A stretch of DNA of 64,000 bases from NCBI GenBank assembly GCA_934561395.1, contig CAKTGF010000005.1, positions 116,604 through 180,603 on the forward strand, written 5' to 3'. Positions 43,440 through 52,756 of the stretch are shown here, piece by piece (the first letter of the stretch is position 1; each line of letters opens with the position of its first letter). The notes beneath the pieces are model-generated. The model was not told the origin of the DNA. It made no database searches and saw only the letters and a program-made list of their open reading frames with translations. Source of the DNA: an uncultured Eubacterium sp. (GTDB lineage: Bacteria > Bacillota > Clostridia > Oscillospirales > Acutalibacteraceae). The position numbers and the translations under genes were made by a program.

Positions 43440-44726
43440 ATGTTAGATATTAAATTTGTCAGAGAAAATCCCGATGTGGTAAAGGAAAACATTAAAAAGA
43501 AGTTCCAGGATAAGAAATTACCCCTTGTTGATGAGGTAATCGAGCTTGACACCGAAAGAAGAGAGTGCATTGTTAAGGCAGATGAGCTCCGTGCAAACAG
43601 AAACAAGCTTTCAAAGCAAATCGGCGGGCTTATGGCACAGGGCAAGCGTGACGAGGCCGAGGAGGTTAAGGCGCAGGTAAGCGCTCAAAAGGACGAGCTT
43701 GAAGCCCTTGCAGCAAAGGAAAGCGAGCTTAACGAAAAGGTTACAAAAATTATGATGTCAATTCCCAACATTATTGATGATTCCGTGCCTATCGGTAAGG
43801 ACGACAGCGAAAATGTTGAGGTTCAAAGATACGGCGAGCCGGTGGTTCCCGATTATGAAATCCCATATCACACCGATATTATGGAAGCTTTTGACGGCAT
43901 TGACCTTGAGGCTGCCGGCAGGGTTGCAGGCAACGGCTTTTACTATTTAATGGGCGATATTGCACGCCTGCATTCCGCTGTTATCAGCTATGCCCGTGAT
44001 TTTATGATTGACAGGGGCTTTACCTACTGCGTGCCTCCCTTTATGATTAGGTCAAATGTTGTAACAGGCGTTATGAGCTTTGAGGAAATGGATGCTATGA
44101 TGTATAAAATCGAGGGGGAGGATTTGTATTTAATCGGCACCTCTGAGCACTCAATGATAGGCAAGTTTATTGACACCATTACCCCGGAGGAAAAGCTGCC
44201 CCTTACACTTACCTCATATTCTCCTTGTTTCAGAAAGGAAAAGGGCGCTCACGGCATTGAGGAGCGTGGCGTTTATCGTATCCATCAGTTTGAAAAGCAG
44301 GAAATGGTAGTTGTTTGCAAGCCCGAGGAATCAAGATGTTGGTTTGACAAGCTTTGGCAAAACACAGTTGACCTTTTCCGCAGCCTTGATATTCCTGTTC
44401 GCACACTTGAATGTTGCTCAGGCGACCTTGCGGATTTAAAGGTTAAGAGCGTTGATGTTGAGGCTTGGTCACCAAGGCAGAAAAAGTATTTTGAGGTTGG
44501 CTCATGCTCCAACCTTACAGACGCACAGGCAAGGCGCCTTAAAATCAGAATTAAGGGCGAAAACGGCAATTATCTTGCACACACACTTAACAACACAGTT
44601 GTTGCACCCCCGAGAATGCTTATTGCTTTCCTTGAAAACAACCTTAACGAGGACGGAACAGTTTCAATTCCTGAGGCTCTGCGCATGTATATGGGCGGCA
44701 AGGACAAAATCGTTCCTAAAAAGTAA
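43440..44726 (+). CDS. serS: Seryl-tRNA synthetase
   Basis: Class II synthetase, 428 residues: N-terminal coiled-coil arm (about 30-105), then motif 2 SPCFRKEKGAHGIEERGVYR, HQFEKQEMVVVC, and motif 3 NNTVVAPPRMLIAFLENN. Begins 21 bases after parB with AAGGAG. No T-box leader is visible. Confidence 0.97.
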   Translation: MLDIKFVRENPDVVKENIKKKFQDKKLPLVDEVIELDTERRECIVKADELRANRNKLSKQIGGLMAQGKRDEAEEVKAQVSAQKDELEALAAKESELNEKVTKIMMSIPNIIDDSVPIGKDDSENVEVQRYGEPVVPDYEIPYHTDIMEAFDGIDLEAAGRVAGNGFYYLMGDIARLHSAVISYARDFMIDRGFTYCVPPFMIRSNVVTGVMSFEEMDAMMYKIEGEDLYLIGTSEHSMIGKFIDTITPEEKLPLTLTSYSPCFRKEKGAHGIEERGVYRIHQFEKQEMVVVCKPEESRCWFDKLWQNTVDLFRSLDIPVRTLECCSGDLADLKVKSVDVEAWSPRQKKYFEVGSCSNLTDAQARRLKIRIKGENGNYLAHTLNNTVVAPPRMLIAFLENNLNEDGTVSIPEALRMYMGGKDKIVPKK

Positions 44727-44735
44727 TAAACCACG

Positions 44736-44767
44736 AAATACGGTAGGTTTTCCTGCCGTATTTTTTA
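44736..44767 (+). terminator. Terminator after serS
   Basis: 12-bp stem AAATACGGTAGG / CCTGCCGTATTT (one G-T pair) with TTTT loop and T-run. Confidence 0.8.
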
Positions 44768-44786
44768 TACAATTGACCGTTTTGGT

Positions 44787-44815
44787 TTGACTATTGGTTA
44801 ATATAATAGTATAAT
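44787..44815 (+). promoter_or_regulatory. glyS promoter
   Basis: TTGACT, 17-base spacer, TATAAT, 36 bases before the chosen start. The short leader excludes a T-box. Confidence 0.75.
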
Positions 44816-44851
44816 AAGGCATATATGTTAAAAACAGCGGAGGTTAAATCA

Positions 44852-46234
44852 ATGCTTAACACAGAAAAATCACTTGATCAAATAGTTGCTCTCTGCAAGG
44901 GCAGGGGCTTTGTTTACCCGGGCAGCGAAATTTACGGCGGCCTTGCCAATACCTGGGATTACGGCCCGCTGGGAGTAGAGCTTAAAACAAATATCAAATC
45001 AGCCTGGAGAAGAAAGTTCATTCAGGAAAACAAATATAATGTGGGACTTGATTCCGCAATTCTTATGAATCCGCAAACATGGGTTGCATCAGGCCACCTT
45101 GGCGGATTTTCAGACCCTCTTATGGACTGCTGCCAGTGCAAAACCCGCCACAGAGCAGACCAGCTTATTGAGGATTTTGACGGCACAAATGTTGCAGGCT
45201 GGTCAAACGAGCAAATGACCGATTATATTAAGGAGCATAACATTGCATGCCCCAACTGCGGCGCACACGATTTTACCGATATTCGCCAATTTAACCTTAT
45301 GTTCAAAACTTTCCAGGGTGTTACAGAAGACAGTAAGGATGAAATTTATCTTCGCCCGGAAACTGCACAGGGTATTTTTGTAAACTTTGCAAACATTCAA
45401 AGAACAACCCGTAAAAAGGTGCCCTTCGGCGTTGCACAAATCGGTAAGAGCTTTAGAAACGAAATCACACCGGGCAAGTTTATCTTCCGTGTTCGTGAGT
45501 TTGAGCAAATGGAGCTTGAATTTTTCTGCAAGCCCGGCACAGATCTTGAATGGTTTGATTATTGGAGGAGCTTTTGCCGTGATTGGCTGTATTCCTTGAG
45601 TATCAGCAAGGATAATCTTCGCCTGCGTGACCACGACCCTGAGGAGCTTTGCTTTTATTCAAAGGCTACAACAGACTTTGAGTATTTGTTCCCGTTCGGC
45701 TGGGGCGAGCTTTGGGGCGTAGCCGACAGAACCGATTACGACCTTACACAGCACATTAAAACTTCGGGCAAAAACCTTGAATATTTTGACGGCACCACCA
45801 ACGAGCGCTATGTTCCTTATGTAATTGAGCCGTCGCTGGGTGTTGAGCGTTTGTTCCTTGCAGTATTGTGCGAGGCTTATGACGAAGAGGTTATTGACGC
45901 AGAAAAGAACGACAACAGAGTTGTTATGCACTTCCACCCTGCACTTGCGCCCTTTAAGGCAGCCGTTCTTCCTCTTTCCAAAAAGCTTAACGAGCAGGCA
46001 GAGCAGGTGTTTGACAGCCTTGCTAAAAAGTTTAATGTTGATTATGACGATGCAGGCTCAATCGGCAAGCGTTACCGCAGGCAGGACGAAATAGGCACAC
46101 CTTATTGCATTACCTACGATTTTGATTCTGTTGAGGATAATTGCGTTACTGTTCGTGACCGTGACACAATGGAGCAGGTAAGGCTTCCTATCAGCGAGCT
46201 TGAGGCATTTATCGCAGAAAAGCTTGAGTTTTAG
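44852..46234 (+). CDS. glyS: Glycyl-tRNA synthetase, dimeric type
   Basis: A 460-residue alpha2-type enzyme: FVYPGSEIYGGLANTWDYGP, a zinc-like insertion with CCQCKTRH and CPNCGAHDF, motif 2 GKSFRNEITPGKFIFRVREF, anticodon-binding C-terminal domain with SIGKRYRRQDEIGTPYCITY. ATG 44852 follows GCGGAGG; the earlier in-frame ATG at 44825 lacks a ribosome site. Confidence 0.96.
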   Translation: MLNTEKSLDQIVALCKGRGFVYPGSEIYGGLANTWDYGPLGVELKTNIKSAWRRKFIQENKYNVGLDSAILMNPQTWVASGHLGGFSDPLMDCCQCKTRHRADQLIEDFDGTNVAGWSNEQMTDYIKEHNIACPNCGAHDFTDIRQFNLMFKTFQGVTEDSKDEIYLRPETAQGIFVNFANIQRTTRKKVPFGVAQIGKSFRNEITPGKFIFRVREFEQMELEFFCKPGTDLEWFDYWRSFCRDWLYSLSISKDNLRLRDHDPEELCFYSKATTDFEYLFPFGWGELWGVADRTDYDLTQHIKTSGKNLEYFDGTTNERYVPYVIEPSLGVERLFLAVLCEAYDEEVIDAEKNDNRVVMHFHPALAPFKAAVLPLSKKLNEQAEQVFDSLAKKFNVDYDDAGSIGKRYRRQDEIGTPYCITYDFDSVEDNCVTVRDRDTMEQVRLPISELEAFIAEKLEF

Positions 46235-46254
46235 TTTTTAGTTAATTACAAATT

Positions 46255-46288
46255 AAAGGGTCTGGGTATGTTACACAGGCCCTTTTTA
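46255..46288 (+). terminator. Terminator after glyS
   Basis: AAAGGGTCTG / CAGGCCCTTT (one G-T pair) around an 11-base loop, then TTATA. Confidence 0.6.
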
Positions 46289-46304
46289 TAGGTTGGGGAT
46301 AAAA

Positions 46305-47159
46305 ATGACAGTTTTGGTTACCGGCTCAAAGGGGCAGTTGGGCTATGATGTAGTAAACGAGCTTGAAAAAAGAGGTCACAATGCAGTTGGCGTTGATATT
46401 GAGGATTTGGATATTACCGACTCCGCCGCTGTTGAGGCCTTGTTTGAAAAAGTAAGGCCCGAAGCGGTTATTCACTGCGCCGCCTGGACTGCGGTTGATT
46501 TGGCAGAGGATAATGCCGAAAAATGCATGTCTGTTAACGCAGGAGGCGCAAAAAACATTGCTCTTGCCTGCAAAAAATCAGATTGCAAAATGATTTACAC
46601 CAGCACCGACTATGTTTTTGACGGCATGGGAACGGAGCCACGCAAGCCCGACTGTATGGCGTTCAGTCCTTTAAATGTTTACGGCAAAAGCAAGCTTGAC
46701 GGCGAGCTGGCAGTTGCAGGCCTGCTGGAAAAATATTTTATCGTTCGCATTGCTTGGGTGTTTGGGGTTAACGGCTCAAACTTTGTTAAAACAATGCTCC
46801 GTTTGGGCAAAACCCACAGCAAGCTGACAGTGGTTAACGACCAAATCGGCACGCCGACCTACACCTACGATTTGGCAAGGCTTTTGGTTGATATGGCTGA
46901 AAGCGACAAATACGGCGTTTACCATGCCACCAACGAGGGCGGCTTTATCAGCTGGTGCGATTTCGCACGGGAAATTTTCAGGCAGGCAGGCTATGCTACT
47001 GAGGTTCAGGGTGTTACCACCGAGGAATACGGTGCGTCAAAGGCAAAAAGACCCCTTAACAGCAGGCTTGATAAATCAAAGCTTTTGGAAAACGGCTTTG
47101 AGCCTTTACCCCCGTGGCAGGACGCCCTTTCAAGATACTTAAAACAAATTGATTATTAA
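46305..47159 (+). CDS. rfbD: dTDP-4-dehydrorhamnose reductase
   Basis: Final NAD(P)H-dependent step in dTDP-L-rhamnose synthesis. 284-residue extended SDR: Rossmann motif VLVTGSKGQLGYDVV, HCAAWTAVDLAED, IYTSTDYVFDG (catalytic Thr), VYGKSKLDGE (YxxxK), and RPLNSRLDKSKL near the C-terminus. The start at 46305 follows GGTTGGGGA. It is linked to rfbC after 10 bases. The rfbA and rfbB partners are not in the window. Confidence 0.95.
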   Translation: MTVLVTGSKGQLGYDVVNELEKRGHNAVGVDIEDLDITDSAAVEALFEKVRPEAVIHCAAWTAVDLAEDNAEKCMSVNAGGAKNIALACKKSDCKMIYTSTDYVFDGMGTEPRKPDCMAFSPLNVYGKSKLDGELAVAGLLEKYFIVRIAWVFGVNGSNFVKTMLRLGKTHSKLTVVNDQIGTPTYTYDLARLLVDMAESDKYGVYHATNEGGFISWCDFAREIFRQAGYATEVQGVTTEEYGASKAKRPLNSRLDKSKLLENGFEPLPPWQDALSRYLKQIDY

Positions 47160-47169
47160 CGGAGTGCTT

Positions 47170-47712
47170 ATGGGACAGATTAGTGTTGAAAAAAATGTGG
47201 GCGGCATTGATGGGCTTTGCGTTATTACCCCCACAGTGCACGGCGATGACCGTGGCTATTTTATGGAAACCTACAATAAAAACGATTTTAAGGCACAGGG
47301 CATTGATATTGATTTTGTTCAGGACAATCAAAGTGCCTCAAGCTACGGCGTGCTCCGTGGCCTTCACAGGCAAATCAATTTCCCACAGGCAAAGCTGGTG
47401 CGTGTAATATCCGGCAAGGTGTTCGATGTTGCCGTTGATTTAAGAGAAAACAGCCAAACCTACGGCAAATGGTACGGCGTTGAGCTTTCGGGGGAAAATC
47501 AAAAGCAGTTTTTAATCCCCAGGGGCTTTGCCCACGGCTTTTTGGTTTTGTCGCAAAATGCTGTGTTTGCATATAAGGTTGACGATTTCTTCCACCCCAA
47601 CGACGAGGGCGGCATTGCTTGGAACGACCCCACAATTAATGTGAATTGGCCCATCCCCGCCGATATGCAAATCCAACTCAGCGAAAAAGACAAAAATTGG
47701 AAATACCTTTAA
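47170..47712 (+). CDS. rfbC: dTDP-4-dehydrorhamnose 3,5-epimerase
   Basis: A 180-residue cupin-fold epimerase of the rhamnose pathway: GYFMETYNKNDFKAQGID, FVQDNQSASSYGVLRGLHRQ (catalytic His), VFDVAVDLRENSQTYGKW, and IPRGFAHGFLVLSQNAVFAY. Start 47170 follows GGAG at 47161. Operon with rfbD; supplies rhamnose for a cell-surface glycan. Confidence 0.95.
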   Translation: MGQISVEKNVGGIDGLCVITPTVHGDDRGYFMETYNKNDFKAQGIDIDFVQDNQSASSYGVLRGLHRQINFPQAKLVRVISGKVFDVAVDLRENSQTYGKWYGVELSGENQKQFLIPRGFAHGFLVLSQNAVFAYKVDDFFHPNDEGGIAWNDPTINVNWPIPADMQIQLSEKDKNWKYL

Positions 47713-47719
47713 AAATTAC

Positions 47720-47756
47720 CACCCCGAGGGTAGGAATTATCTCTTCCCTCGGGGTG
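47720..47756. terminator. Bidirectional terminator between rfbC and the DUF421 gene
   Basis: 11-bp GC-rich stem CACCCCGAGGG / CCCTCGGGGTG with a 15-base loop between convergent genes. Confidence 0.75.
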
Positions 47757-47760
47757 TTGT

Positions 47761-48435
47761 TTATTTGTTTTCAAAAATCTGCACATTGCCGGCTTCGTCA
47801 TAGGTTAAAAGCAGAACCTGCTCTGCTTTTAGCTTTTTTTCTTTTAAAATGCTTTCAAGCTTGCTTTCCGTTACTCCTGCGTAAACCAAATTTTCATTGA
47901 TGATTTGGCCGTCGATAATCAAATTTGTGCACAGGCCCGAATAATTTGCATTAATGTTAAAATCCTTTGGGTTAAGGGGGCGCTTTAAGGGCACCGGCAA
48001 AAACGAAATTTTACCGTTATGCTCCATAATGGCATAATCAATGTCTGACAAGTCAAAATATCCCTGCTCCCTTGCCTGGGTAAGCAAATCGTTAATATCA
48101 ATTTGGGCTTTTTTTAGTGCATTTTTGTCAATTTCGCTGTTTTTCATAATTATTATGGGCTTGCCTGAAATAAACGCTTTTGCCTTATTGCTTTTTCGTG
48201 TGATGAACGACAGCAATATTTCCAAGCCTGCAAAAACAACCATTGCCAGCACCCCACGCCACCAGCTTTTGTCAACATTTGTTGCCATTTCGGCACCGAT
48301 TGAGCCGATTGTTATGCCCACAACATAGTCTAAAAATGATAACTCCGACAGTTCACGGTAGCCCATAAGCTTGGTTAAAATAAATAAAACGGCATAGGCG
48401 CCGAAGGTCAGCACAATTACATATAAAGCTTCCAT
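47761..48435 (-). CDS. DUF421 domain membrane protein (YetF/YdfS-like)
   Basis: A 224-residue protein with three N-terminal membrane helices and a cytoplasmic tail. The family signature GYRELSELSFLDYVVGITIG lies near residue 30, followed by KPIIIMKNSEIDKNALKKAQ and the ...LLTQAREQGYFDLSDIDYAI motif. Such proteins occur in spore-formers, with poorly defined functions linked to germination or membranes. Start 48435 follows AGGGTGA. It lies 58 bases after the Rrf2 gene. Confidence 0.85.
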   Translation of the reverse strand: MEALYVIVLTFGAYAVLFILTKLMGYRELSELSFLDYVVGITIGSIGAEMATNVDKSWWRGVLAMVVFAGLEILLSFITRKSNKAKAFISGKPIIIMKNSEIDKNALKKAQIDINDLLTQAREQGYFDLSDIDYAIMEHNGKISFLPVPLKRPLNPKDFNINANYSGLCTNLIIDGQIINENLVYAGVTESKLESILKEKKLKAEQVLLLTYDEAGNVQIFENK

Positions 48436-48493
48436 AAAAAAATCACCCTGATTATTATTTGAAAAATCAGGGCGATTATGCGTTTGTATGTTT

Positions 48494-48889
48494 TTATAAT
48501 AAGTCCGCAAGGGTTTTGTGGTTTAAAAAATCCATAATAATTTCGTTAAGTTCGTTCCACATAGGGCGGGTTAAGCAGCTGCCCTCCTTAGCACACTGTG
48601 TTTCACAGGTAACACAGGAAACCGGGGCAAGGGTCTTTTCGGTTAAAATCAAAATTTCCCCAACGCTGTAATCCTCAGCCGGGCGATTAAGCTTGTAGCC
48701 GCCGGTTTTTCCCCTGGCGCTGTCAACAAGACCGCCCTTTGAAAGCTTTGCAATGATAGCCTCCAAATATTTTACACTGATTTGCTGACGGTCGGAAATA
48801 TCCTTTAACGAAACATAGCTGCCGTCGTTGTGCTTTGCCAAATCAAGCATCAAGCTAAGGGCGTATCTGCCCTTTGTTGAAATCATCAT
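48494..48889 (-). CDS. Rrf2 family transcriptional regulator (IscR-like)
   Basis: A 131-residue winged-helix protein: MISTKGRYALSLMLDLAKH at the N-terminus, recognition helix region KDISDRQQISVKYLEAIIAK, and RGKTGGYKLNRP. Cysteines at 92, 95, 99 and 105 match, within a residue, the three Fe-S ligand positions of IscR, so it may sense Fe-S status or redox. No isc/suf genes are nearby; it follows metH by 40 bases on the same strand and may be co-transcribed with it. Confidence 0.88.
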   Translation of the reverse strand: MMISTKGRYALSLMLDLAKHNDGSYVSLKDISDRQQISVKYLEAIIAKLSKGGLVDSARGKTGGYKLNRPAEDYSVGEILILTEKTLAPVSCVTCETQCAKEGSCLTRPMWNELNEIIMDFLNHKTLADLL

Positions 48890-48929
48890 AATAATTCACT
48901 TAGCCTCTCAAACTAATATAATTACGCTG

Positions 48930-51230
48930 TTAATCCTTGTTAAAAAATTCCTGGGCTATGCGCACGCTTTCCATAGCGTCCTTGGCGTACCAATCTGCGT
49001 TAATCATTTTTGCATAGTCACGGGTTAAAACCGCACCGCCCACAAATACCTTTGCGTTTGTATTATCGTGAACAAGCTTAATGGTTTTTTCCATATTCGG
49101 AACGGTGGTAGTCATAAGTGCCGAAAGGCCCACAAGCCGAATATCGTTATTTTTAACCTCTTCAAGCACCCTTTCGCACTTAACATCCTTGCCCAAATCT
49201 ATAACATCAAAGCCGTAGTTTTGCAAAAGAACTTTAACAATGTTTTTGCCTATGTCGTGAATATCGCCCTCAACGGTGGCAATAACGATTTTGTCGCCCT
49301 TTACCTGAGGGGTTCCGTTGTTAACAAGGTGGGCCTTAATTTCGTCAAAGGCACATTTTGCACTGTCTGCACTCATTAAAAGCTGGGGCAAAAACAGGGT
49401 GTTTTTCTCAAAGCCGTCGCCCACAATGTCAAGTGCAGGGATAATGTGCTTGTTGATAACCTCTAACGGCGGGTTATCCTTTAACAACTCCCTTGCGCAC
49501 TTGCCGCTTTCCTCCTTCATACCCTTAACGATTGCGTCAACAAGGGTAACATTTGCCGAGTTGACGGTGGTGTCAACCGCAATGGCGGAGTTAATGTATT
49601 CGGTGCAGTTGTCGTCAAGCCCTGCAAGGGCGTTAAAGGAATAGTAGGCATTCATCATACCCTGTGATTTGGGGTTAATAATGCCTGCCGATAAGCCTGC
49701 GTTTAGTGCAAGGGTGTAAAATGCGGTGTTAACCGCCTCCCTGTTTGGCAAGCCGAAGCTTATGTTTGAAACACCCAAAACCGTGTTAACGCCAAGGGTG
49801 TTTTTAATGTAATCAACCGCCTTAAGGGTTTCAACAGCGTTTTGCTTGTCGGTGCTTATTGTCATGGTTAGGGCGTCAATAATCAAATCCTTTTTATCAA
49901 TGCCGTATTCCTTGGCGGTGTTAATCATTTTTTCTGCAATTTCAATTCTGCCTTGGGCAGTTTGTGGGATTCCACCCTCATCAAGGCAAAGGCAAACAAC
50001 AACGCCGCCGTATTTTTTAGCAAGGGGGAAAATCTCCTTCATTGATTTTTCCTTGCCGTTGGTGGAGTTAATAAGGGGCTTGCCGTTATAAATTCTAAGG
50101 GCCTTTTCCATTGCCTCGGGGCTTGCGCTGTCAAGCTGCAAGGGGGTTGGCAGCACTGCCTGCAGCTCATAAACCGCACGGCTGAGCATTTCAACCTCGT
50201 CAATTTCAGGCAGACCCACATTAACATCAAGAATATGGGCGCCGCAATCCTTTTGAGAAATACCCTCACGCAAAATATAATCCATATCATTGTCACGCAG
50301 AGCCTGTTTTAAAAGCTTTTTGCCGGTGGGGTTAATTCTTTCGCCTATTACGGCGCTTTTTACTCCCAACTCAACGGTTTGTGAATAGCTGGTAACAAAG
50401 GTATAATTTTTTTTCTCCGGCACAACTGCAGCAATATTCTTGGTGCTTTCAATTAAAGCCTTAATATGCTCGGGTGTGGTGCCGCAGCAGCCGCCTAAAT
50501 AGCAAACGCCGATTTGTGCAATTTCGGTCATTAATCGGGCAAATTCATCAGGGTCAACATTATAAACCGTTTGACCGTTTACCGATTCCGGCAGGCCTGC
50601 GTTGGGGTTAACCATAATTGGGGTTGATGTGTATTTTGCCAGCTCCTTAACAAGGGGAATCATCTGCTCGGGGCCGAGGCCGCAGTTAAAGCCGATAACA
50701 TCTGCCCCCAGACCTTCAACAACCGAAAGTGCGGTTTTAACATCAGCACCGGTTAAAAGCCTGCCCTTTTCGTCGAAAATCATTGAAACGAATATGGGCA
50801 AATCGCAGTTTTCCTTAGCAGCAAGCATTGCCGCTTTGATTTCGTAGGTGTCGCCCATGGTTTCAATTAAAATAAGGTCGGCGTCCTCTTTGCCGGCGTT
50901 AACCACCTGGGCATAAATGCTTACACATTCCTCAAAATCCAGGTCGCCCATGGGCTTTAACAGCTTTCCCGTGGGGCCAAGGTCAAGGGCAACGCTTTTG
51001 CCTGTTTTTTTTGCCAATTTAACGCCTGCTTTAACAAGCTCCTCAACATTATCGTATTTTAAACGGTTTGCACCAAAGGTGTTGGCTGTGATTATGTCGC
51101 TTCCAGCGTCTGCATAAGCCTTGTGCACCTTGTAAACACGCTCGGGGTCGCTGATGTTTAACAGTTCGGGCAGCTCTCCTGCCTTAAGGTTAAGCATGCT
51201 TCCCATGCCGCCGTCAAAATATTTAATCAT
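48930..51230 (-). CDS. metH: Cobalamin-dependent methionine synthase, without activation domain
   Basis: Methylates homocysteine using methyl-tetrahydrofolate and B12. 766 residues: homocysteine-binding barrel (about 1-285; zinc ligands in GFNCGLGP and GGCCGTTPEH), pterin-binding barrel (about 300-560; GERINPTGKKLLKQAL), B12 cap and B12-binding domain (about 570-766) with the cobalt-ligand motif DIHDIGKN. The SAM-dependent reactivation domain of E. coli MetH (about 1227 residues) is absent and encoded separately just upstream (51252-51812). Operon order is metF, activation protein, metH. Confidence 0.93.
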   Translation of the reverse strand: MIKYFDGGMGSMLNLKAGELPELLNISDPERVYKVHKAYADAGSDIITANTFGANRLKYDNVEELVKAGVKLAKKTGKSVALDLGPTGKLLKPMGDLDFEECVSIYAQVVNAGKEDADLILIETMGDTYEIKAAMLAAKENCDLPIFVSMIFDEKGRLLTGADVKTALSVVEGLGADVIGFNCGLGPEQMIPLVKELAKYTSTPIMVNPNAGLPESVNGQTVYNVDPDEFARLMTEIAQIGVCYLGGCCGTTPEHIKALIESTKNIAAVVPEKKNYTFVTSYSQTVELGVKSAVIGERINPTGKKLLKQALRDNDMDYILREGISQKDCGAHILDVNVGLPEIDEVEMLSRAVYELQAVLPTPLQLDSASPEAMEKALRIYNGKPLINSTNGKEKSMKEIFPLAKKYGGVVVCLCLDEGGIPQTAQGRIEIAEKMINTAKEYGIDKKDLIIDALTMTISTDKQNAVETLKAVDYIKNTLGVNTVLGVSNISFGLPNREAVNTAFYTLALNAGLSAGIINPKSQGMMNAYYSFNALAGLDDNCTEYINSAIAVDTTVNSANVTLVDAIVKGMKEESGKCARELLKDNPPLEVINKHIIPALDIVGDGFEKNTLFLPQLLMSADSAKCAFDEIKAHLVNNGTPQVKGDKIVIATVEGDIHDIGKNIVKVLLQNYGFDVIDLGKDVKCERVLEEVKNNDIRLVGLSALMTTTVPNMEKTIKLVHDNTNAKVFVGGAVLTRDYAKMINADWYAKDAMESVRIAQEFFNKD

Positions 51231-51251
51231 AACAGTCAGTAGCCTTTCTAA

Positions 51252-51812
51252 TCAGTTGTTCTTTATTCCTATAAATGCCGTAACGCTTTTTGTGGGCACC
51301 ATTTCGCAGGTGTCGGTAAGGGTTAAGCCTATTCGTTTTGTAAGCTCCAGCAGCTGAAAAACCTTTTTTTGCTCTGAAATATCAAGGTCAAAATACCCGG
51401 GGGAGTACCTTTGGCAAAGCTGAACGCCGTGCTGAGCTTTAATGCTCTCCTCCAGGCTGTCGCACACCTCCTCAATTTTAGAGGCGGCTGCCGCCTGCAA
51501 TGCCATAGCCGTTGCAATGTCGGTGGCGGAGGCAATTTTTATCAGCCTGTCACATTCGGTGCCCAAGGTGGCGCCGAATAAAACAACCTGCCTGCAACCC
51601 GAAAGGTTTTGTGCAAGCCTTTGGCTTTTAAAATACATTCCCTCAATTTCAACGCCGTTATCGTCAACCCTGCAATCAAATATTCTGTAAAGGGTTTTGG
51701 GCTTAACATTGCTTTCAATTTGGCTTACGGCATTGTCAACCAGGGCGAGTATTCGCTCGTCGGTGGTTTTGCTGTTGGTTCGCATGTAGCGCAAAATTTC
51801 TGCCTTATTCAT
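51252..51812 (-). CDS. Stand-alone methionine synthase activation-domain protein
   Basis: A 186-residue protein resembling the C-terminal SAM-binding activation domain of MetH: IFDCRVDDNGVEIEGMYF, GCRQVVLFGATLGTECDRLI, the QRYSPGYFDLDISEQ loop (counterpart of the RxxxGYxxxP SAM motif) and a late ...DTCEMVPTKSVTAFIG (M-x-P-x-x-S-x-x-G). It would reactivate oxidised cob(II)alamin on the shortened MetH encoded next door. The ATG at 51812 overlaps the metF stop region by 8 bases, pointing to coupling; the apparent upstream extension is in metF sequence. Confidence 0.85.
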   Translation of the reverse strand: MNKAEILRYMRTNSKTTDERILALVDNAVSQIESNVKPKTLYRIFDCRVDDNGVEIEGMYFKSQRLAQNLSGCRQVVLFGATLGTECDRLIKIASATDIATAMALQAAAASKIEEVCDSLEESIKAQHGVQLCQRYSPGYFDLDISEQKKVFQLLELTKRIGLTLTDTCEMVPTKSVTAFIGIKNN

Positions 51813-52674
51813 TAATGATACCTGAAATGCCGTCCATGATAGCCTTGGCAACCTCCGGCTTGTTCATGGTGTAAATGTGAATGTTGTTAACGCCGTTTGC
51901 CATAAGGTCAATGATTTGCTCGGTGGCGTAAATAATGCCTGCCTGCTTCATTGACTGCGGATTGTCGCCGAAGCGCTCCATAATTCTGTAAAACTTTTTG
52001 GGCACGCTGCAGTTTGAAAGTTCAATTGACCTGCGAATTTGGTTTGCGTTGGTAATGGGCATAATTCCTGCAATAATGGGCACATTAATGCCCTTAATTC
52101 TGCACATTTCGTAAAAGTTTAAAAACTTGTCGTTATCAAAAAACATTTGGGATGTTAAAAATTCAACGCCGCAGTCAACTTTTTGCTTAAGGTATTCAAT
52201 ATCCTCAACCCTGTTTTTGCTTTCAGGGTGAATTTCCGGGTAGCAGGCGCCGCCCACACAGATTTCGGGGTTAATTTCCTTAATCTCGTTAACCAGCTGG
52301 TATGCGTGCTCAAAATATTGGTCGTCGGGGAACTCAAAGCCCTGGGGAATGTCGCCCCTTAAGGCAAGAATGTTGTCAATTGAGTTTTCCTGCAATTCGT
52401 TTACAACCTGGTGTATTTTATCCCTTGTAGAGGTAAGGCAGGTAAGGTGTGAAAGCGGGGCAACGGAATTTGCCTTAATTTCATTTGCGATTTCCTGTGT
52501 AAAGCCGCTTCTTGTTCCTGCCGCACCGTAGGTAACGCTCATAAACGAGGGGTTGGATTTTGCCATTTCCCCAACTATTTTCTTTGTGTTTTCGATTTTA
52601 TCCCACTCCTTTGGGGGGAAAACCTCAAAGGAAACGGTAACCTTGTTGTTTTTTAAAATTTCGCTTATTTTCAT
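51805..52674 (-). CDS. metF: 5,10-methylenetetrahydrofolate reductase
   Basis: FAD enzyme giving 5-methyl-THF for MetH. 289-residue TIM barrel: VSFEVFPPKEWDKIENT, MSVTYGAAGTRSG, ILALRGDIPQGFEFPDDQ, DCGVEFLTSQMFFDN and PIIAGIMPITNANQIRR. First gene of the minus-strand metF-activation protein-metH operon, with a promoter at 52707-52735. No SAM riboswitch is visible in the 65-base leader. Confidence 0.95.
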   Translation of the reverse strand: MKISEILKNNKVTVSFEVFPPKEWDKIENTKKIVGEMAKSNPSFMSVTYGAAGTRSGFTQEIANEIKANSVAPLSHLTCLTSTRDKIHQVVNELQENSIDNILALRGDIPQGFEFPDDQYFEHAYQLVNEIKEINPEICVGGACYPEIHPESKNRVEDIEYLKQKVDCGVEFLTSQMFFDNDKFLNFYEMCRIKGINVPIIAGIMPITNANQIRRSIELSNCSVPKKFYRIMERFGDNPQSMKQAGIIYATEQIIDLMANGVNNIHIYTMNKPEVAKAIMDGISGIINE

Positions 52675-52706
52675 ATATTAAAATCCCTTATTAAAAATAT
52701 TAACTT

Positions 52707-52735
52707 ATTATATAACTCAAATCCTACTTTGTCAA
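52707..52735 (-). promoter_or_regulatory. metF operon promoter
   Basis: On the minus strand TTGACA (52735-52730), 17-base spacer, TATAAT (52712-52707), about 33 bases before metF. Confidence 0.75.
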
Positions 52736-52756
52736 TATGAATTAAACAGTGCCCTT

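Noticed and set aside
44764..44851. T-box leader for glyS
   Set aside because: The promoter is 36 bases from the start, leaving no room for a T-box, and no T-box sequence is seen.
52675..52735. SAM (S-box) riboswitch before metF
   Set aside because: The leader is about 33 bases and no conserved S-box blocks are present.
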